A DNA stretch of 64,000 nucleotides from NCBI RefSeq assembly GCF_000006405.1, contig NW_003201888.1, positions 82,631 through 146,630 of the forward strand. Direction: 5' to 3'. A program made the translations under genes and the position numbers. This DNA comes from Perkinsus marinus ATCC 50983 (Eukaryota; Perkinsozoa; Perkinsida; Perkinsidae). The stretch's first letter is position 1; every line of letters starts with the position of its first letter. Shown here piece after piece: positions 23,816 through 35,053 of the stretch. The notes beneath the pieces were generated by a model. It saw only the letters and a program-made list of their open reading frames with translations, ran no database searches and was not told the DNA's origin.

Positions 23816-24531
23816 ATGTACGTAGAGTCGCTCCGGTCGCCCTCAGGAGGTACGCTAGACGCGATCCTGGAAGGAGCGCGGAAGCGGACCTCCAGTTTGG
23901 GCACTGACACTGTGGTGAAGTCTCCCCTAACTCTAGGAGAGCATCAGGAGTTACTACAGTCATCAGAGCCAGAAGTTGATAAACGCCTTCCTACGCTCAG
24001 GCAGGTGAGTGTTCACGCTACGCCTCTCTCCAAATGCCGTTTCCGAATGCTCTCCTTGCGACCAATGCTATCCACGGTGATACACCCGGCGGACAATTCA
24101 CCAAAATTGTCTTTCCATTGTTGATTTTCTAATCTAGTATAAATCGAGCCTGTTCAGGTCCACTATGGTTTCAACGTCATGTTGTCGTTATCGATCATCG
24201 GTTACATCTGCACGATATATCTGCACGACCGCGCCTTGCGGAACCAAATATTACCACACGTTCGAGAATTCGAAGACATTGCTGCGTCAGTGAATATCCT
24301 CAAGGCACGAGATGCTCAATTACAGCTCGAAATAGAAGTCGGACTCAACCCTTCTCAATGCATCTTCTATCGAAAATATCCTTTCAGAGAGATCAGCAAG
24401 AAGAAGCACGGCTCCGGGCGGCCCTCGAGGCGTTTGAGGTTGAGTACGAAGGCGCATTGCAGCCCCTTCGAGAACAAGAGGCTGCTCTACGGGCTGAACT
24501 GAAGGCTATGAAGAAGTACCACTCAGAGTAG
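23816..24531 (+). CDS. Small single-helix membrane protein with coiled coil, member B
   Basis: Exons 23816-24004, 24158-24337 and 24388-24531, all phase 0, 170 residues. The leader is longer than in member A (GGTLDAILEGARKRTSSLG). Exon 2 starts with a helix (VMLSLSIIGYICTIYL) followed by FEDIAASVNILKARDAQL; exon 3 is a Glu/Ala/Arg-rich coiled coil ending MKKYHSE. Gene architecture matches A and C: leader, helix at the start of exon 2, coiled coil split by the second intron. It stands directly upstream of member C in the same direction, 101 bp apart. Confidence 0.75.
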
Positions 24532-24632
24532 CATAGGCTATCCGAATGCTGCATGACGTGCTGTCTTGGTTGTTATCGAACCCATTCGCCTTGTGTTCGT
24601 GAATGGTAGCCTATGGTTGAGTAGTAGTTATA

Positions 24633-25127
24633 ATGATGATTAGTCCCCATTCTCCCTCAACACGGAGGGATGGCATTCGTCCTTCCGAAGCGTGCATGAA
24701 GGTGCATTTGTCAGTAAGAGACACTCATAGTTGCATGCGTCGGATGCTCACTAGTGTGAACAGATACAAAGCCTTATCACCACGATGGTCCTCTTGGTGT
24801 GTCTGATATGCTGTAAAGGTCTGGGCGATGGTCACCTGCTGGACCTCGAACGTCTACTGCATACTAGGATCATGGCCAAGCAAGATATGCGCATGATTGA
24901 GCATCAGCAGAGAATTCGGCTTTCGAGAACTCAGAACATTGCAAGGGTACACCTCTGGCAGCAATAGCATCTCCGACTGTACTTCTTAGGCACATCGAGA
25001 CCGCGTGGTGAACTTGATGCATCGACTCGATATAGCGCCCAGACAATACAATGAAAGGAGAGAAAGAAGGCAGGCCCAGATCGACAAGTTGTGGGCTCAA
25101 ATACAGCATTTTGAAGGTGTGCCTTGA
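24633..25127 (+). CDS. Small single-helix membrane protein with coiled coil, member C
   Basis: Exons 24633-24713, 24764-24946 and 24990-25127, all phase 0, 133 residues. Leader MMISPHSPSTRRDGIRP, hydrophobic stretch TTMVLLVCLICC at the start of exon 2, then a basic coiled coil (QQRIRLSRTQNIAR) and a last exon (VVNLMHRLDIAPRQYNERR) that parallels VTDLTYRLEMMPEHNEKS of member A. Introns are only 50 and 43 nt. Confidence 0.7.
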
Positions 25128-26148
25128 CGAAGACAAGAGGCGATAGACTATCATCAGGTGCCTCCGTGCAAAATTGAAGAATGTTGTTTACACGACCGAT
25201 TGCAGCTGTTGTTGATGACAATGACAGTGTTGGGTTAAGTCAGTTGCATGATAGTATAAAGACGGTTATTCGCTCTTTAATCCCTTCACTCAAGAGTACC
25301 GCCGAGTCACCTTTGTGTACTCTATCGTGCTGTGGAGTCAGGACAGGTCGATCGAGTACGAACTCTCGTCTACCACGGGGCTCACGAGTGCCATGGACTC
25401 AACAACAATTTGTCGATAGAATGCTAACAGCGGACAGACGATCAATTTATACGCTAGGTAGAATCATGACGGAGGGATGACCGCCTCAATGGTGACCACC
25501 ATCACCATTCATCACTGACAAACTTCCTACTCTAGGGAGTTTATCACTACTGTCAAGTGGTTGAGATATCTTTCCAGAACGATGCACTACACAGCGAAGG
25601 AGGACCCAGTATCACCTGACTGGACACATCAGTGGACCGACTGGGTTGTTGTGAGGGGGGCCCTTTTCTACAGTGTTCCCATGGTATGAACACAGCAGTA
25701 ACGCACGTCCAAGACCATATCGCTTTTGTTCTTTCCGAACGTCCTCAAGGCTGTTACGTTCGGCCAACCGACTACACTCAATGTCGAATTAGACTATATA
25801 GTAGTAGATCGAGCAGCTCAGTAAGGAGGGACGAAAACTACTTTCATTCACGTGTCTCAAATAGCCCTCTCTCGGTCAGTCCTGTGTAGGAATAGTGATG
25901 ATACCCCGTCAACTCTTCCTATGGGTCCTCCAGAAGAGCATCTCAATCAATCAATCTCCGCATATGTGATAAGAGTTGATGAAGAAATGAGTATCATTCC
26001 AGCGAGGGACGATCATCCTAATGAAGCCTCCTGTTCCCATAATTTCTGAACTGCTGCAACACAAGAACACACTAAACGGAAAGAAGCTATCTTCCCAGAC
26101 GACCGTTATCATCCATCAGCCTCCATTCCAGCTATGAGTTACACTTTT
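25128..26148. other. Possible exons on plus strand, no gene recognised
   Basis: Plus-strand frames at 25181-25480, 25632-25889 and 25852-26049 have fairly ordinary composition (for example SQLHDSIKTVIRSLIPSLK) and may be exons of one gene convergent with RPS11, but I cannot connect them with confidence. Confidence 0.25.
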
Positions 26149-26866
26149 CTAGAACAGACGGAACTGCTTCTTGGCGGTACCGAAGATCTGGTTCTTCTCG
26201 AGCTTCAACACGTTGAAACGCACAGTCTTGCTAAGAGGACGGCACTGACCGCAAGTCACAATATCACCTTCCTTGGCCTCGAAGCAGGGACTGAAAAAAA
26301 CAATCTTATGATACCAACCGAATACCGCTCAGTTCGAGGAGCCAAAGTAGCGACTATGTTCCCTGCTGATACTACCTGCAATGCACGGCGGTGTTGCTGT
26401 GCCTCTTCTCGAAACGGTTATACTTCTTGATGTAATGAAGGTAATGACGACGAACGACAATAGTCCTCTCCATCTTGTTCGAGATCACCATACCGCGGAA
26501 GATACGACCACGGATGCTGACGTTGCCAGTGAAGGGGCACTTCTTATCGATGTAGGTTCCCTCGATGGCCTCCTTAGGGGTCTGGAAACCGAGTCCGACG
26601 TTCTTGAACCAGCGAAGACCCTTCTTCGACTTGAGGGCCCTCTTGTTTCCGAGGAAGACAGCGTCCTGCTTCTGGAAAGCCTTCTCGTGCTGAAATAAAA
26701 AACGAAAAAATCATCACAATTCGACCACTCAACAAGGCAACAACGACGGTAGAATACACGTAGAACTACAGCGATTTCACATTGACTAGGCCGATAGTCA
26801 CACAAGCACATCACTAGTAACATCCGATAGAATTCAACGCCACCCGAATAGTACTTGATCAGCCAT
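26149..26866 (-). CDS. RPS11: 40S ribosomal protein S11 (uS17)
   Basis: Small-subunit protein that binds 18S rRNA. Exons 26855-26866, 26376-26689 and 26149-26290 join in phase to 155 residues, close to the usual length (158 in human). Diagnostic blocks: [47 protein letters not shown] and [20 protein letters not shown]. The first exon is just 12 nt (MADQ), found because the family begins MAD and the ATG, donor GTACTA and downstream acceptor TTTCAG fit. Clean introns and no damage suggest an active gene. Confidence 0.95.
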
Positions 26867-27149
26867 GATGAGGGGTGGATGGATGTCGATGAGGTCTAGG
26901 CAGGCTCGGGTAGCGAGTCGAACTCAAATCGATCACGTGATCGATTTGCGCGCGACCTCGAAATATATATCCAACTACCTTTTGTAGCGCGCGCGTTGCC
27001 GTTGGTGTTCGGCATGATACTATATACCCATAAGGGAACTCTTAACACAACAATGTAAGGTTCCAACGACATGAACTGTGATATGGATGAACACACATGC
27101 ACGAGGGCGGCCTCCTCTACAGTCTCATTCGAGATGTTTCTGTAAGCAG

Positions 27150-29458
27150 TCACATGCCCAACTCAGGGGAGTCCGTAACGGATCGTGGAGTTGCTTTAAT
27201 GAGGCCACGGTTTCTCAATGCCTTGCCTATAGCATGGACCTCGAAGCCTATTTTGATCAGACTGAAAGAAGAGTGTCTTCACTTCACGGCTGTCTTCTTT
27301 TACCTCCCATGATTCAGGATGTTGCGACCATCAAATATGAAGGCAGGTTTGATCATAGTATTGAAGTACTCCTCATAAGGAAGCTCCTTAAACCTGTACA
27401 GCCACTTGCCAAGGCCAGCAGACAAGTCTAACTTACATATCCCATTCAGTGAGCACAACAATAGCATGGGAGCCCTTCGCTGCACTAGCGGGGTCGATAG
27501 CTGACACGAACTGCTTGTCGAAGTCGAAAGACATATCATGATCGGAAAACTCCAGCAGTGCCTGATGGAAACATATTCCAGTGAACTCCCTATTCCTCCT
27601 TGATACCTGCTCTCGAGTAACCTGGGGGTCGTACACGTGCAGAATGGCACCATCGTGCATGAGCTGAGCGCACACCGACAAAGCTGCCGTCTCACGAGTG
27701 TCACCAGTGTCCTACAAAAAGGCTGATAGATGAACCCAATAGGTCAACACACTGACCTTCTTGAAGGCAAAGCCAAGGATACAGATCTTCTTTCCCTGCA
27801 CTGTGTTGAACATCGAGTTAATTATCGTTTGGACCTGCCAGTGGGCACAACTGTGACGCTGTGGTTAAGGCCCCGTTGAAATATATGTTAGCTTCCCTCA
27901 GCTGAGCTCTGAAGTTTCCTCACTAATTATAGGAGATCACATCAATTCAGTAGAAGTGTCAGAAACCAATAAGAATTATTCATATTGTCACTAATCACAT
28001 GTAGTTGACCATGTGCATAATTTCCCCCCACACTCACAAAATGGGTTTTCTGCAAATCGTTCATCTCGACTACTTGTCGCCAGTAGTTCGCCACTTCAGG
28101 GAGGTTAAACTGTTCACAGAGGTACCTATCTCAACGGCAGCCATTCGGACGCCACATCCTATGCTGTTTACACCAAGTTGAGGATGTCTTTTTGGAAGCA
28201 CGATCCACCAAAGCCGACAGAGGCGCTGAGGAACTTAGGACCGATGCGAGAGTCAGTGCCTGCTCGTGTTATCAAGGAGTAGCCAAACTCGAGAACGCCG
28301 ACCTATGGCATGTGCGACTTCATTCACATCAGCCCCTGTCTTTTCACACAACATCGAAATGGCGTTAATACCTGCGTTACGGGGCCCTATAAAGAACTTA
28401 CTCCCACAGGCGTCGCACTAGAAACCCTTTGAGCCAAGAAGGCGTTGGCCACTAGTTTGGAGAGCTCGCTGGACCACAGGTTAGTAGTAATGATGCGCTC
28501 ACGAGGCACCCAACTGGCGTAGACTCCAACAACCACGTCGATAGCAAAGCGACCGTCACTATTCTGGGGTCCTCCAATGAGAACCTTAGCAGCCATCAAT
28601 GACTCTCGCCGGCTCATGCCAGTCTTATTACCCTATCAGGATTCGCCAGGTCCGCCATAGCCGTGCCTTCAGCCAGGAACTCAGGATTGCTAAGAATAAC
28701 GTATTTCTGAGATGTGCCTTGGCCATCCAAGACCCTCTGTAGGGCAGCGGCCGTCCTCACCGGCACCTGAGCCATGAAGTCAAGGTTGCGCCCTCAGTGC
28801 TGGCCACTCACAGTGCTCTTCTCAATGATGATCTTAGGGCCTCTCGCATGAGCCGCTATTGTTCGGCCCGCTCCCTCCCACGGCGCCAGATTAGCAGCCC
28901 GCCCTGCTCCTTGACCGTGTTTCCTGTCCATAGCAGTGACCCCAGCTACATACACTGCGAGTACTACTTGGTCGGAGTGTTCACCGACACGAATATGATA
29001 TCACAATCAGCAACAGCAGAGGCGACGTTGGTCGAGAAGTGCAGGTTACGACCGCGGCATTCCTTCACGATCTGACAACAGCATCATCCCTCAATACACA
29101 TTACTTCACGACTAAAGAAATTTTTAAGGCCGAGAAAAATTTTCACTGTAAAAATGGAAAAAATTTTAGATCTTGGTTTTTTGGTCTTGCGTGCTCAGGA
29201 GAAGACCTCAGCGAGTCCCGGTTCGTATATAGGCAGCTCGTCCGAGTTCCATGCAGCAATGCGCTCTTCCGATAAGTCCACGACACAGACCTAACACCAG
29301 AGTGTATGCCGAGGTGAGTAGTAACAGATTACTTGTATATGTGGGCATTTGTACGCTATCATAGCCATCGTAGGACCCCCAACATATCCAGCACCAATAC
29401 AGCAGACACGCGTAGTGCATATGTTGCGAATCGGCGAGTTCCTACATATCATCTCCAT
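27150..29458 (-). CDS. UDP-glucose 6-dehydrogenase
   Basis: Cytosolic enzyme that oxidises UDP-glucose twice to UDP-glucuronate with NAD+. Blocks in family order: [17 protein letters not shown] (Rossmann NAD site, about 29360-29420), [13 protein letters not shown] (29220-29260), [12 protein letters not shown] (28970-29010), [26 protein letters not shown] (28660-28700), [20 protein letters not shown] (28430-28510), FGGSCFQKD with the catalytic Cys (about 28190), [12 protein letters not shown] (27757-27834), [18 protein letters not shown] (27437-27711), [18 protein letters not shown] (27304-27393) and a last exon 27150-27261 ending SPELGM. ATG at 29458 gives MEMICRNS before the Rossmann fold. 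At least nine introns; two or more carry repeats. UDP-glucuronate feeds glycan synthesis. Confidence 0.93.
27873..28036 (-). mobile_element. MITE copy in an intron of the UDP-glucose dehydrogenase gene
   Basis: Left end near GTTGAAATATATGTTAGC, then the family blocks CTTCCCTCAGCTGAGCT and TTTCCTCACTAATTAT; right end GCATAATTTCCCCCCACACT. On the coding strand the terminus GAGTGTGGGG follows directly after the exon and forms part of the 5' splice site TTTT-GTGAGTG. Confidence 0.75.
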
Positions 29459-29787
29459 TCTCGACAGACAACAACGATCCTACCCCAAGTTCAGATTAAC
29501 CTCGGGAACCCTCGTCATAGTTCTAATAGGAACGAGATAGCTGCCCTCGGGTGTAATGCATTGACGAACCCAAGAACAGAGCGTGAATATTGAAACGCCT
29601 TGGTTAATCCCGAATCGCAGCGTTTCCAATAGAAGACCATGTGCACTAATCACATAGCATATAGAGTCTATGATAGTCCAAGAGCCTCGACCATTCCCCT
29701 ACTGTCCTACAGCCGACCCATGCACTCCCTCCTCAATATGATTTCGCCTGAACACACAAGTGAACAAATTTCACTCACGGTTTCGAC

Positions 29788-30290
29788 CTACCATAAGCAG
29801 CTACTGAGCTGTTTCTGATGCCGGACGTTGGCTTCGGGCTTAGCCAGAGTGAGGGCTCCCGGGGGATACCAGTCGGCTAGCATTTCATAAGCTCTACGTA
29901 GAGCGTGGATAGCGATGGGCTGAACAGGAGCGCTGCAACAGGCTGGAGTGAGTGGGACACGTTTTACATTGTGAACCAGAAGGTTGCCTATCGGATCTTG
30001 GAATGCCGCGGGAGGTACGAGCAACGGCGCAGATCGCGGGGTTGAGCGAGCGGAACTAGGAGGGCAGCGGACACCTGACAACCCGTGCATTCATTTCCCG
30101 CGGAGGTTCGATCCCCACAGCCTACTTCCATCACAGCTGGTCTCAAGCATATAACTGTCGTCATTACTACACATGCTGTCCGCATCTAGCCTTCCCCGTG
30201 CCATCCTCAACAACACGTCTAACGCGCTATAACGATTCCGAGCCGTTGACAACAAAGGCGTTATGGATGTAGAATCTGCGGAGAGGCAAA
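29788..30290 (-). CDS. Unrecognised minus-strand open frames
   Basis: A frame of about 90 codons (29788-30070) reads VPPAAFQDPIGNLLVHNVK and ALRRAYEMLADWYPPGALTL and ends at a TAG near 29788. A second frame upstream (30091-30290) could be an earlier exon (donor CAG-GTGTCC near 30075). Composition is protein-like, but I recognise no family and the splice is uncertain. Confidence 0.35.
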
Positions 30291-30300
30291 CTACTACTGC

Positions 30301-30490
30301 CAGTGTGGGGAAAAGGTGCGCATAGTCGGCTACATGCGTTGGTGACCGAATGTGAAAATTCTGAGCGGAAACTTCCAAAAAATATTGTTATTCATACGAA
30401 TTCGGGTAGAAGTGTACATAAATCAATAAACACTTTCCAAAATTTTCATATCGCCACCAACACATGTAGCCGACCATGTAGATATTCTTA
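30301..30490 (+). mobile_element. MITE copy
   Basis: Begins CAGTGTGGGGAAAAGGTGCG; contains GGGTAGAAGTGTACATAAATC, ATATCGCCACCAACACATGT and GACCATGTAGATATTC. The right terminus is lost. It lies between the frames at 29788-30290 and the RRM gene. Confidence 0.75.
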
Positions 30491-30564
30491 TTTCGTGGCG
30501 ACTATTACTCTTCCCCTGAGAATCTCTGAACTTGTGAGCGTGGACCTCAGCTACTATCCAACTT

Positions 30565-31629
30565 CTAGGTATCTACCGGGACGAATTCGTTACAGCGACT
30601 GCTATAGAGCGTAGCCCATGATATTACAAAATTACGGTATGTCTCCTCGGCCAAGTACACGGGACCATCACCACATGCATAATTCACTGCTGCCATAAAG
30701 ATATGGGCCTCGCCGGAGCTTCGGAAGTAACACAAAAGTTTACCCGCAATCTGGGGTTCCGGAGGAATATACACCGACTACAACGACCATCTGAACGCTG
30801 ATGCGCATACTTGTTTTCTACCCTAGAGAATCGGCTGATGACCGCATAGACCTGCTCACGCGTCGACTCAGGCGGTAGATTCTTGAGACAGACCACCACC
30901 GTCACTTTAGTGTCCGAGATATGACCATTCGTGGTAGTAAAGGGCAACATGCCTTCATAGGAGTATATCTGGACACATCTACGGACCACTCTGGCTGAGC
31001 CCATTCCCCACCTGACGCCCTTTAATAGTGTGAAGTTTACGTCTGTTTGAGGCCAGTGTGGCTATGACCTGTCGTGCAGGTGAGCACCGGCCTTGGAGCG
31101 AGAGCTCACCTGCCCATCACGAGCATTGCCGCGGGTCCCGACTACTACCGGCCGACTCTGGTGCATGCCCGCTACGGCCAATAATGCACCTTCCCTGTGG
31201 GTGAAAACGCAAACCAGTGAACCCGCAGGGTCGCACAATTCCACCTAGATGGGGACATCCACACACACGACGAGCTGCTACGACTTATACCTTTTCTATC
31301 GAGCCATAGGTGGTCAACCAATTCGAATAGAACTTGGCAACAGCTGCCATCTCAGCAGGGCTCAGATCGTACCCTGTCGTGTTAGGCGGCATAGGCATGT
31401 TGGTGAGCAGGACCGTACGGCTGAGCTCCTCCACCTCTGGGAATGACAATAATGTCTGCGGCGCCTTGGCCATTGGTGTGAAGTCGGTGGCCATCAGCAC
31501 GACCGACCGAGGATGCCGTCTAGCCTGGGAGGCTTTTCGCCTGATGCCACTCTTACGAGGGTAATGCTGCTGAGGTGGGAGGTGTAGCCGATTGGATTCA
31601 TCACAATGAAATTGAAATTGAGAAGTCAT
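30565..31629 (-). CDS. Two-RRM RNA-binding protein
   Basis: Exons 31291-31629, 31110-31244, about 30822-31005 and 30565-30777. RRM 1: RTVLLTNMPMPP (RNP2), then WLTTYGSIEK and, after the first intron, VELCDPAGSLVCVFTHREGA (RNP1). RRM 2: VTVVVCLKNLPPESTREQVY (RNP2) and, after the last intron, GKLLCYFRSSGEAHIFMAAV (RNP1). Each RRM is thus split by an intron between its halves. N-terminal is a basic, Gln/His-rich leader with ATG at 31629. No extra domain lets me pick a subfamily; splicing or mRNA metabolism are the likely settings. Confidence 0.8.
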
Positions 31630-31747
31630 ATGGTACTACCAGAGATATCTTTAACGCCAAAATACGCAACAGTACCATAAATCCTCGAAAATGCTGCAAA
31701 TAGCAGAAAGAACTATTAAACTCTATCAGTTGCACCTGGGAGGGAGT

Positions 31748-32574
31748 CTACGACCCATCGACCTCCTCCACGACCTTTGCGATGTCAGCCACGATCACTT
31801 CCCTGCGGACGGTGGTCTCGTCTCTACCCATGTGGTTATAGTAGAGCCACAGCCTCTTCAATCGCCACCCGCAGGGACGCCGGCTAAAGTCCGGAACATA
31901 ACACGCCCGAGTCGGGGTGAGGCTAGGAAACGGATGGGCTTGAATATTTGACCACAACCGTCTGTACTCTCTTCCATTGAAGGCCACTACCATTGCCGAC
32001 CAAGTTCCGTCTATACCAGCGCACTCGAACCTCCCACTGCCTGACGACCGCATCCAGCCGCACCTATTCAGCGCCGCCTGACTCCCCTACTACCTTTGCG
32101 GCCTCTACTTGCTCCTCCTCTCCCGATCTGGATAGGACCATATGGCGAACTACGATCGTCTGAACATATGCTGGCCAGCAATCCCTGTATTGCTGAGGTG
32201 TTTAGAAAGTCCACAGGTCGACCGTACCGCCCTCCGTCGAACAATGCTCTCATGCCGTCAGCATGGGAGTGGCAGTGTCGAGCGACCAAGCATACTATAC
32301 GAGGATACATTACAAGGGAAAGTGACTATGCAGTGGTGGTCTAATAGGGGGTCTCACTAGTTCACCGGCAGAGCTCATACCCAACAATAACATCACTACA
32401 TAGGCTTGTAAGTTGCTCGACCACAGCTGGGACCTTGCAGACTTCCACAGACAATGACCGCACGCACTGACCGAACTTCTTGCTCTCAGCACGGCCATCG
32501 ACGTCGAGGAACATATAGTAGTCCACGGAGGCTAATGCCTTCGTGATGGTAAATGACCAGCCTTGCACACCCAC
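31748..32574 (-). CDS. Unrecognised minus-strand exons
   Basis: Three frames of good length: 32362-32574 (SVDYYMFLDVDGRAESKK, VPAVVEQLTSLCSDVIVG), 32068-32310 (DFLNTSAIQGLLASICS) and 31748-32053 (GIDGTWSAMVVAFNGREYRR, ending VVEEVDGS). The first has some likeness to an ACT domain as in prephenate dehydratase, but too little to name it. Whether the three belong to one gene is not settled. Confidence 0.35.
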
Positions 32575-32579
32575 ACTGT

Positions 32580-33585
32580 ATGCAAGGCACTACACGAGAT
32601 GGAGCCGGGCATTCTCTTTCCGGTCAGCTACACATCTTCCTCAATACTGCTTCGCAATATGAGAGGTCTCACCCAGGTGCCTAGTGGCGGCTAGCATTCT
32701 ATAGCACAGTAATCACCTGTCTGCAACGCGAGCTTGCGAGTCCCATCAGCGATGAACCAAAATGCTTTTTCTTGCATCTCGTGCAGTTAGGTCAAACTAA
32801 ATAACTCATTTTGGCAATTTCACGTCGACAATCCTTTCCTCTGTGCGGGTGATGGGTTTTTGGTGTAACAACTCATAGCTCGAGCCTTCATGGCCTCACT
32901 TCAGACGATCCTGTGTAAGTCACTGTCAATAGGAGTATCAAACAGAATGGGATTGATTCGGTCCTTCTCACACACGCAACACAGCTTGTTCGCGTGAACG
33001 AATCGTTCCTTGTCACGGCACGTTCGAGTTAGGCTACGTCAATGACATCAACGCAATGTGGTCATCCAATAAACGTCGAGCGGCTCTGACAAATCCTCTT
33101 ATTGTCTAATATTAAGCGAGAGTGCCAATCTTCGGAACATCCGTAATGACGAAAAAATCGTGACGCAAGCGGTTTTAGAGTGGTTCTTTGCGTGAACATG
33201 TCTGCCGATCTCCTGACAATGTACGCGAACCCATCGTTCTGCGCTTCGGAATTCACACATGGTTTATTCCGAATCAAGCCGTGAAGAGCCTCTCCCAACG
33301 CGAGGTCGAGCAAGGACGACTGCCATGCAAGCATCACTGGTGCTGCCACAGCACGTCGGTGTGACATCGTCACTTACAGTGTCACTTCAGTGACGCGAAT
33401 CAGAGCTATTCTCTGACATGCCAGTACGGTGAACTCTGTGCTGCATACATTCTCGACGGTCTCTCTCCCTCCTCACTATCGCTGGTTGACTCCCTCACGG
33501 CCCTATAGGCACTCTAGGCCAGGGATAAGACCGACCTCCTTTAAAGAGTACGAGGTCGTCTATCACGTCCCCTTGGGGCTGATCA
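32580..33585. other. No gene recognised
   Basis: A minus frame at 33062-33373 has ordinary composition but no recognisable motif and no supported partners. Nothing else stands out. Confidence 0.3.
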
Positions 33586-34063
33586 TTGATCAGCTCGACA
33601 CTGCGGTGTCACGTCAATGCCGAAGGTTTACTGAGCATTCCTGAGAGCGGCCCGGCTTCTGACTTTCCTCCTGGCCTGCAATTAGGCCGGTCTGCGGTAG
33701 TTCGCACCATGATCTGCCATTCTCCACATGCTGTGCTTGTTGTGTTCCTTTCTGGTTTCCTTGAGCTATGTCTCCAGGATTTCCCAACGATACGTTCGAC
33801 CATGGGAAGCCTCCTCAGGCCAACTCGCACTGTTGAGCCGCAGGACAGCCCAGATCGGTCCCACTGTCGGCAGCAACGGGGTCAGAACCTTTGTCCTTTA
33901 CTTGAGTAACTCACAGGGCTGTATGACATCACCATAGGCTACCGTCAGCAACCACTATCAACGTCCTTATTGCCTTTTGAGTCTCCTGGGCATGCAATCT
34001 ATAGCCAATATGGAGGAACTCGTGAAGCAATATGCTGGACAGGTTCCCATTCCTTCAGCCTGA
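33586..34063 (+). CDS. Possible plus-strand gene, unrecognised
   Basis: The best part is the 3' exon: after acceptor CATAG near 33937 an open frame reads YCLLSLLGMQSIANMEEL and VKQYAGQVPIPSA to a stop at 34061-34063. Upstream frames (33586-33905) are open but overlap in different phases and I cannot fix the splice. Function unknown. Confidence 0.3.
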
Positions 34064-34285
34064 TATGGACGAGAAAGACTAATATGCTATGCACAGCTAT
34101 GGTAATCATGCATGGCAGCGATTCGAGGAATCAATTTTCCAGGTTCTAACCGTCGTACGCACTTCGACGTATATGTGCCTTCGTGAATCTATCTTTCCTA
34201 TCACTGCTCTTGTCAGCTAATTTTTGGAGTGGCTTGCTTGCTTTTGCGTGATGCGAGATGCTCATAATTGATATCTATTAGCCAT

Positions 34286-35053
34286 ATGTTCCAACCGCTG
34301 CTTCCTCCAATGTCTTACACCGCCGGGAACGCTCCTTCCGGTGGTAGGAGGTACACCACCAGCGGTGCATCGCCGGCACAGTACCACTCATCAAGGCAAC
34401 TACTCCCCAAATCGCGGGTCCAGAGAGCGGTTCCTGGTGACGGGAGCGAAGGCTTGGGAAGCGGTATAAGGCAACAGTTGTATAAAACCAAAGTGAGAGT
34501 CATCAGAACTTTATGCAAACAAGAATACATTGCATGGTTTCAGTTTTGCCGTCACTTTATTCGAGGAAGCTGCAAGTATGGTGAAGATTGTACCTATGCT
34601 CATTCTATAGAGGAGCTCGCCGCACGTCCAAACTTCTACAAGACTAAGATCTGTACGAGGCCCAACTGCAACGACCCTGACTGCCAATATGCTCATTCTA
34701 TATATGAGCTACAAGACTTCTATGCTAAGGAGGCTGATAGGATCTGTCCAAGTTTTCTTGCGGGTCAATGCAATGACAGTTCGTGCCCGATGTCTCACAA
34801 TCGTACCCAGGCGAGCGAGATGATGTTGGCTCAGTGCTTCAATTTGATGAAGTCTAATACAGACCGAACAGTTGCAGCACCACAGCATTCTTCTCCTAGC
34901 CTTCAAGTGGTCTCCTCTGCAGAGTCTAGCAGTTCGCATAGCGATCCTCGTTCTGCCGTGAACCCGCTTGCCCAAGATACTTCTTTAGAATCCTTGTTGA
35001 GCTCATTCCCTTCGCTTTCTGGGTATGAATATCGCTCTCGATACGATGTTTAA
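34286..35053 (+). CDS. CCCH zinc-finger protein 1 (three fingers)
   Basis: RNA-binding type zinc fingers in tandem. Finger 1 is CRHFIRGSCKYGEDCTYAH (C-x7-C-x5-C-x3-H); finger 2 is CTRPNCNDPDCQYAH; finger 3 is CPSFLAGQCNDSSCPMSH. Finger 1 only reads correctly if the 51 nt at 34493-34543 (GTGAGA...TTTCAG) are removed as an intron; since 51 is a multiple of three the intron also translates through, which would hide it from an ORF finder. After splicing YKTK runs directly into FCRHF, as in related proteins. The tail is Ser-rich and disordered. The ATG at 34286 follows an in-frame upstream extension without ATG. Confidence 0.85.
   Translation: MFQPLLPPMSYTAGNAPSGGRRYTTSGASPAQYHSSRQLLPKSRVQRAVPGDGSEGLGSGIRQQLYKTKVRVIRTLCKQEYIAWFQFCRHFIRGSCKYGEDCTYAHSIEELAARPNFYKTKICTRPNCNDPDCQYAHSIYELQDFYAKEADRICPSFLAGQCNDSSCPMSHNRTQASEMMLAQCFNLMKSNTDRTVAAPQHSSPSLQVVSSAESSSSHSDPRSAVNPLAQDTSLESLLSSFPSLSGYEYRSRYDV

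Noticed and set aside
26134-26698. Plus-strand frames over the RPS11 locus
   Set aside because: Antisense shadows; the minus strand encodes a complete S11 protein.
30100-30130. GGTTCGATCCCC as a tRNA T arm
   Set aside because: The flanking stems do not pair and no tRNA body can be folded around it.
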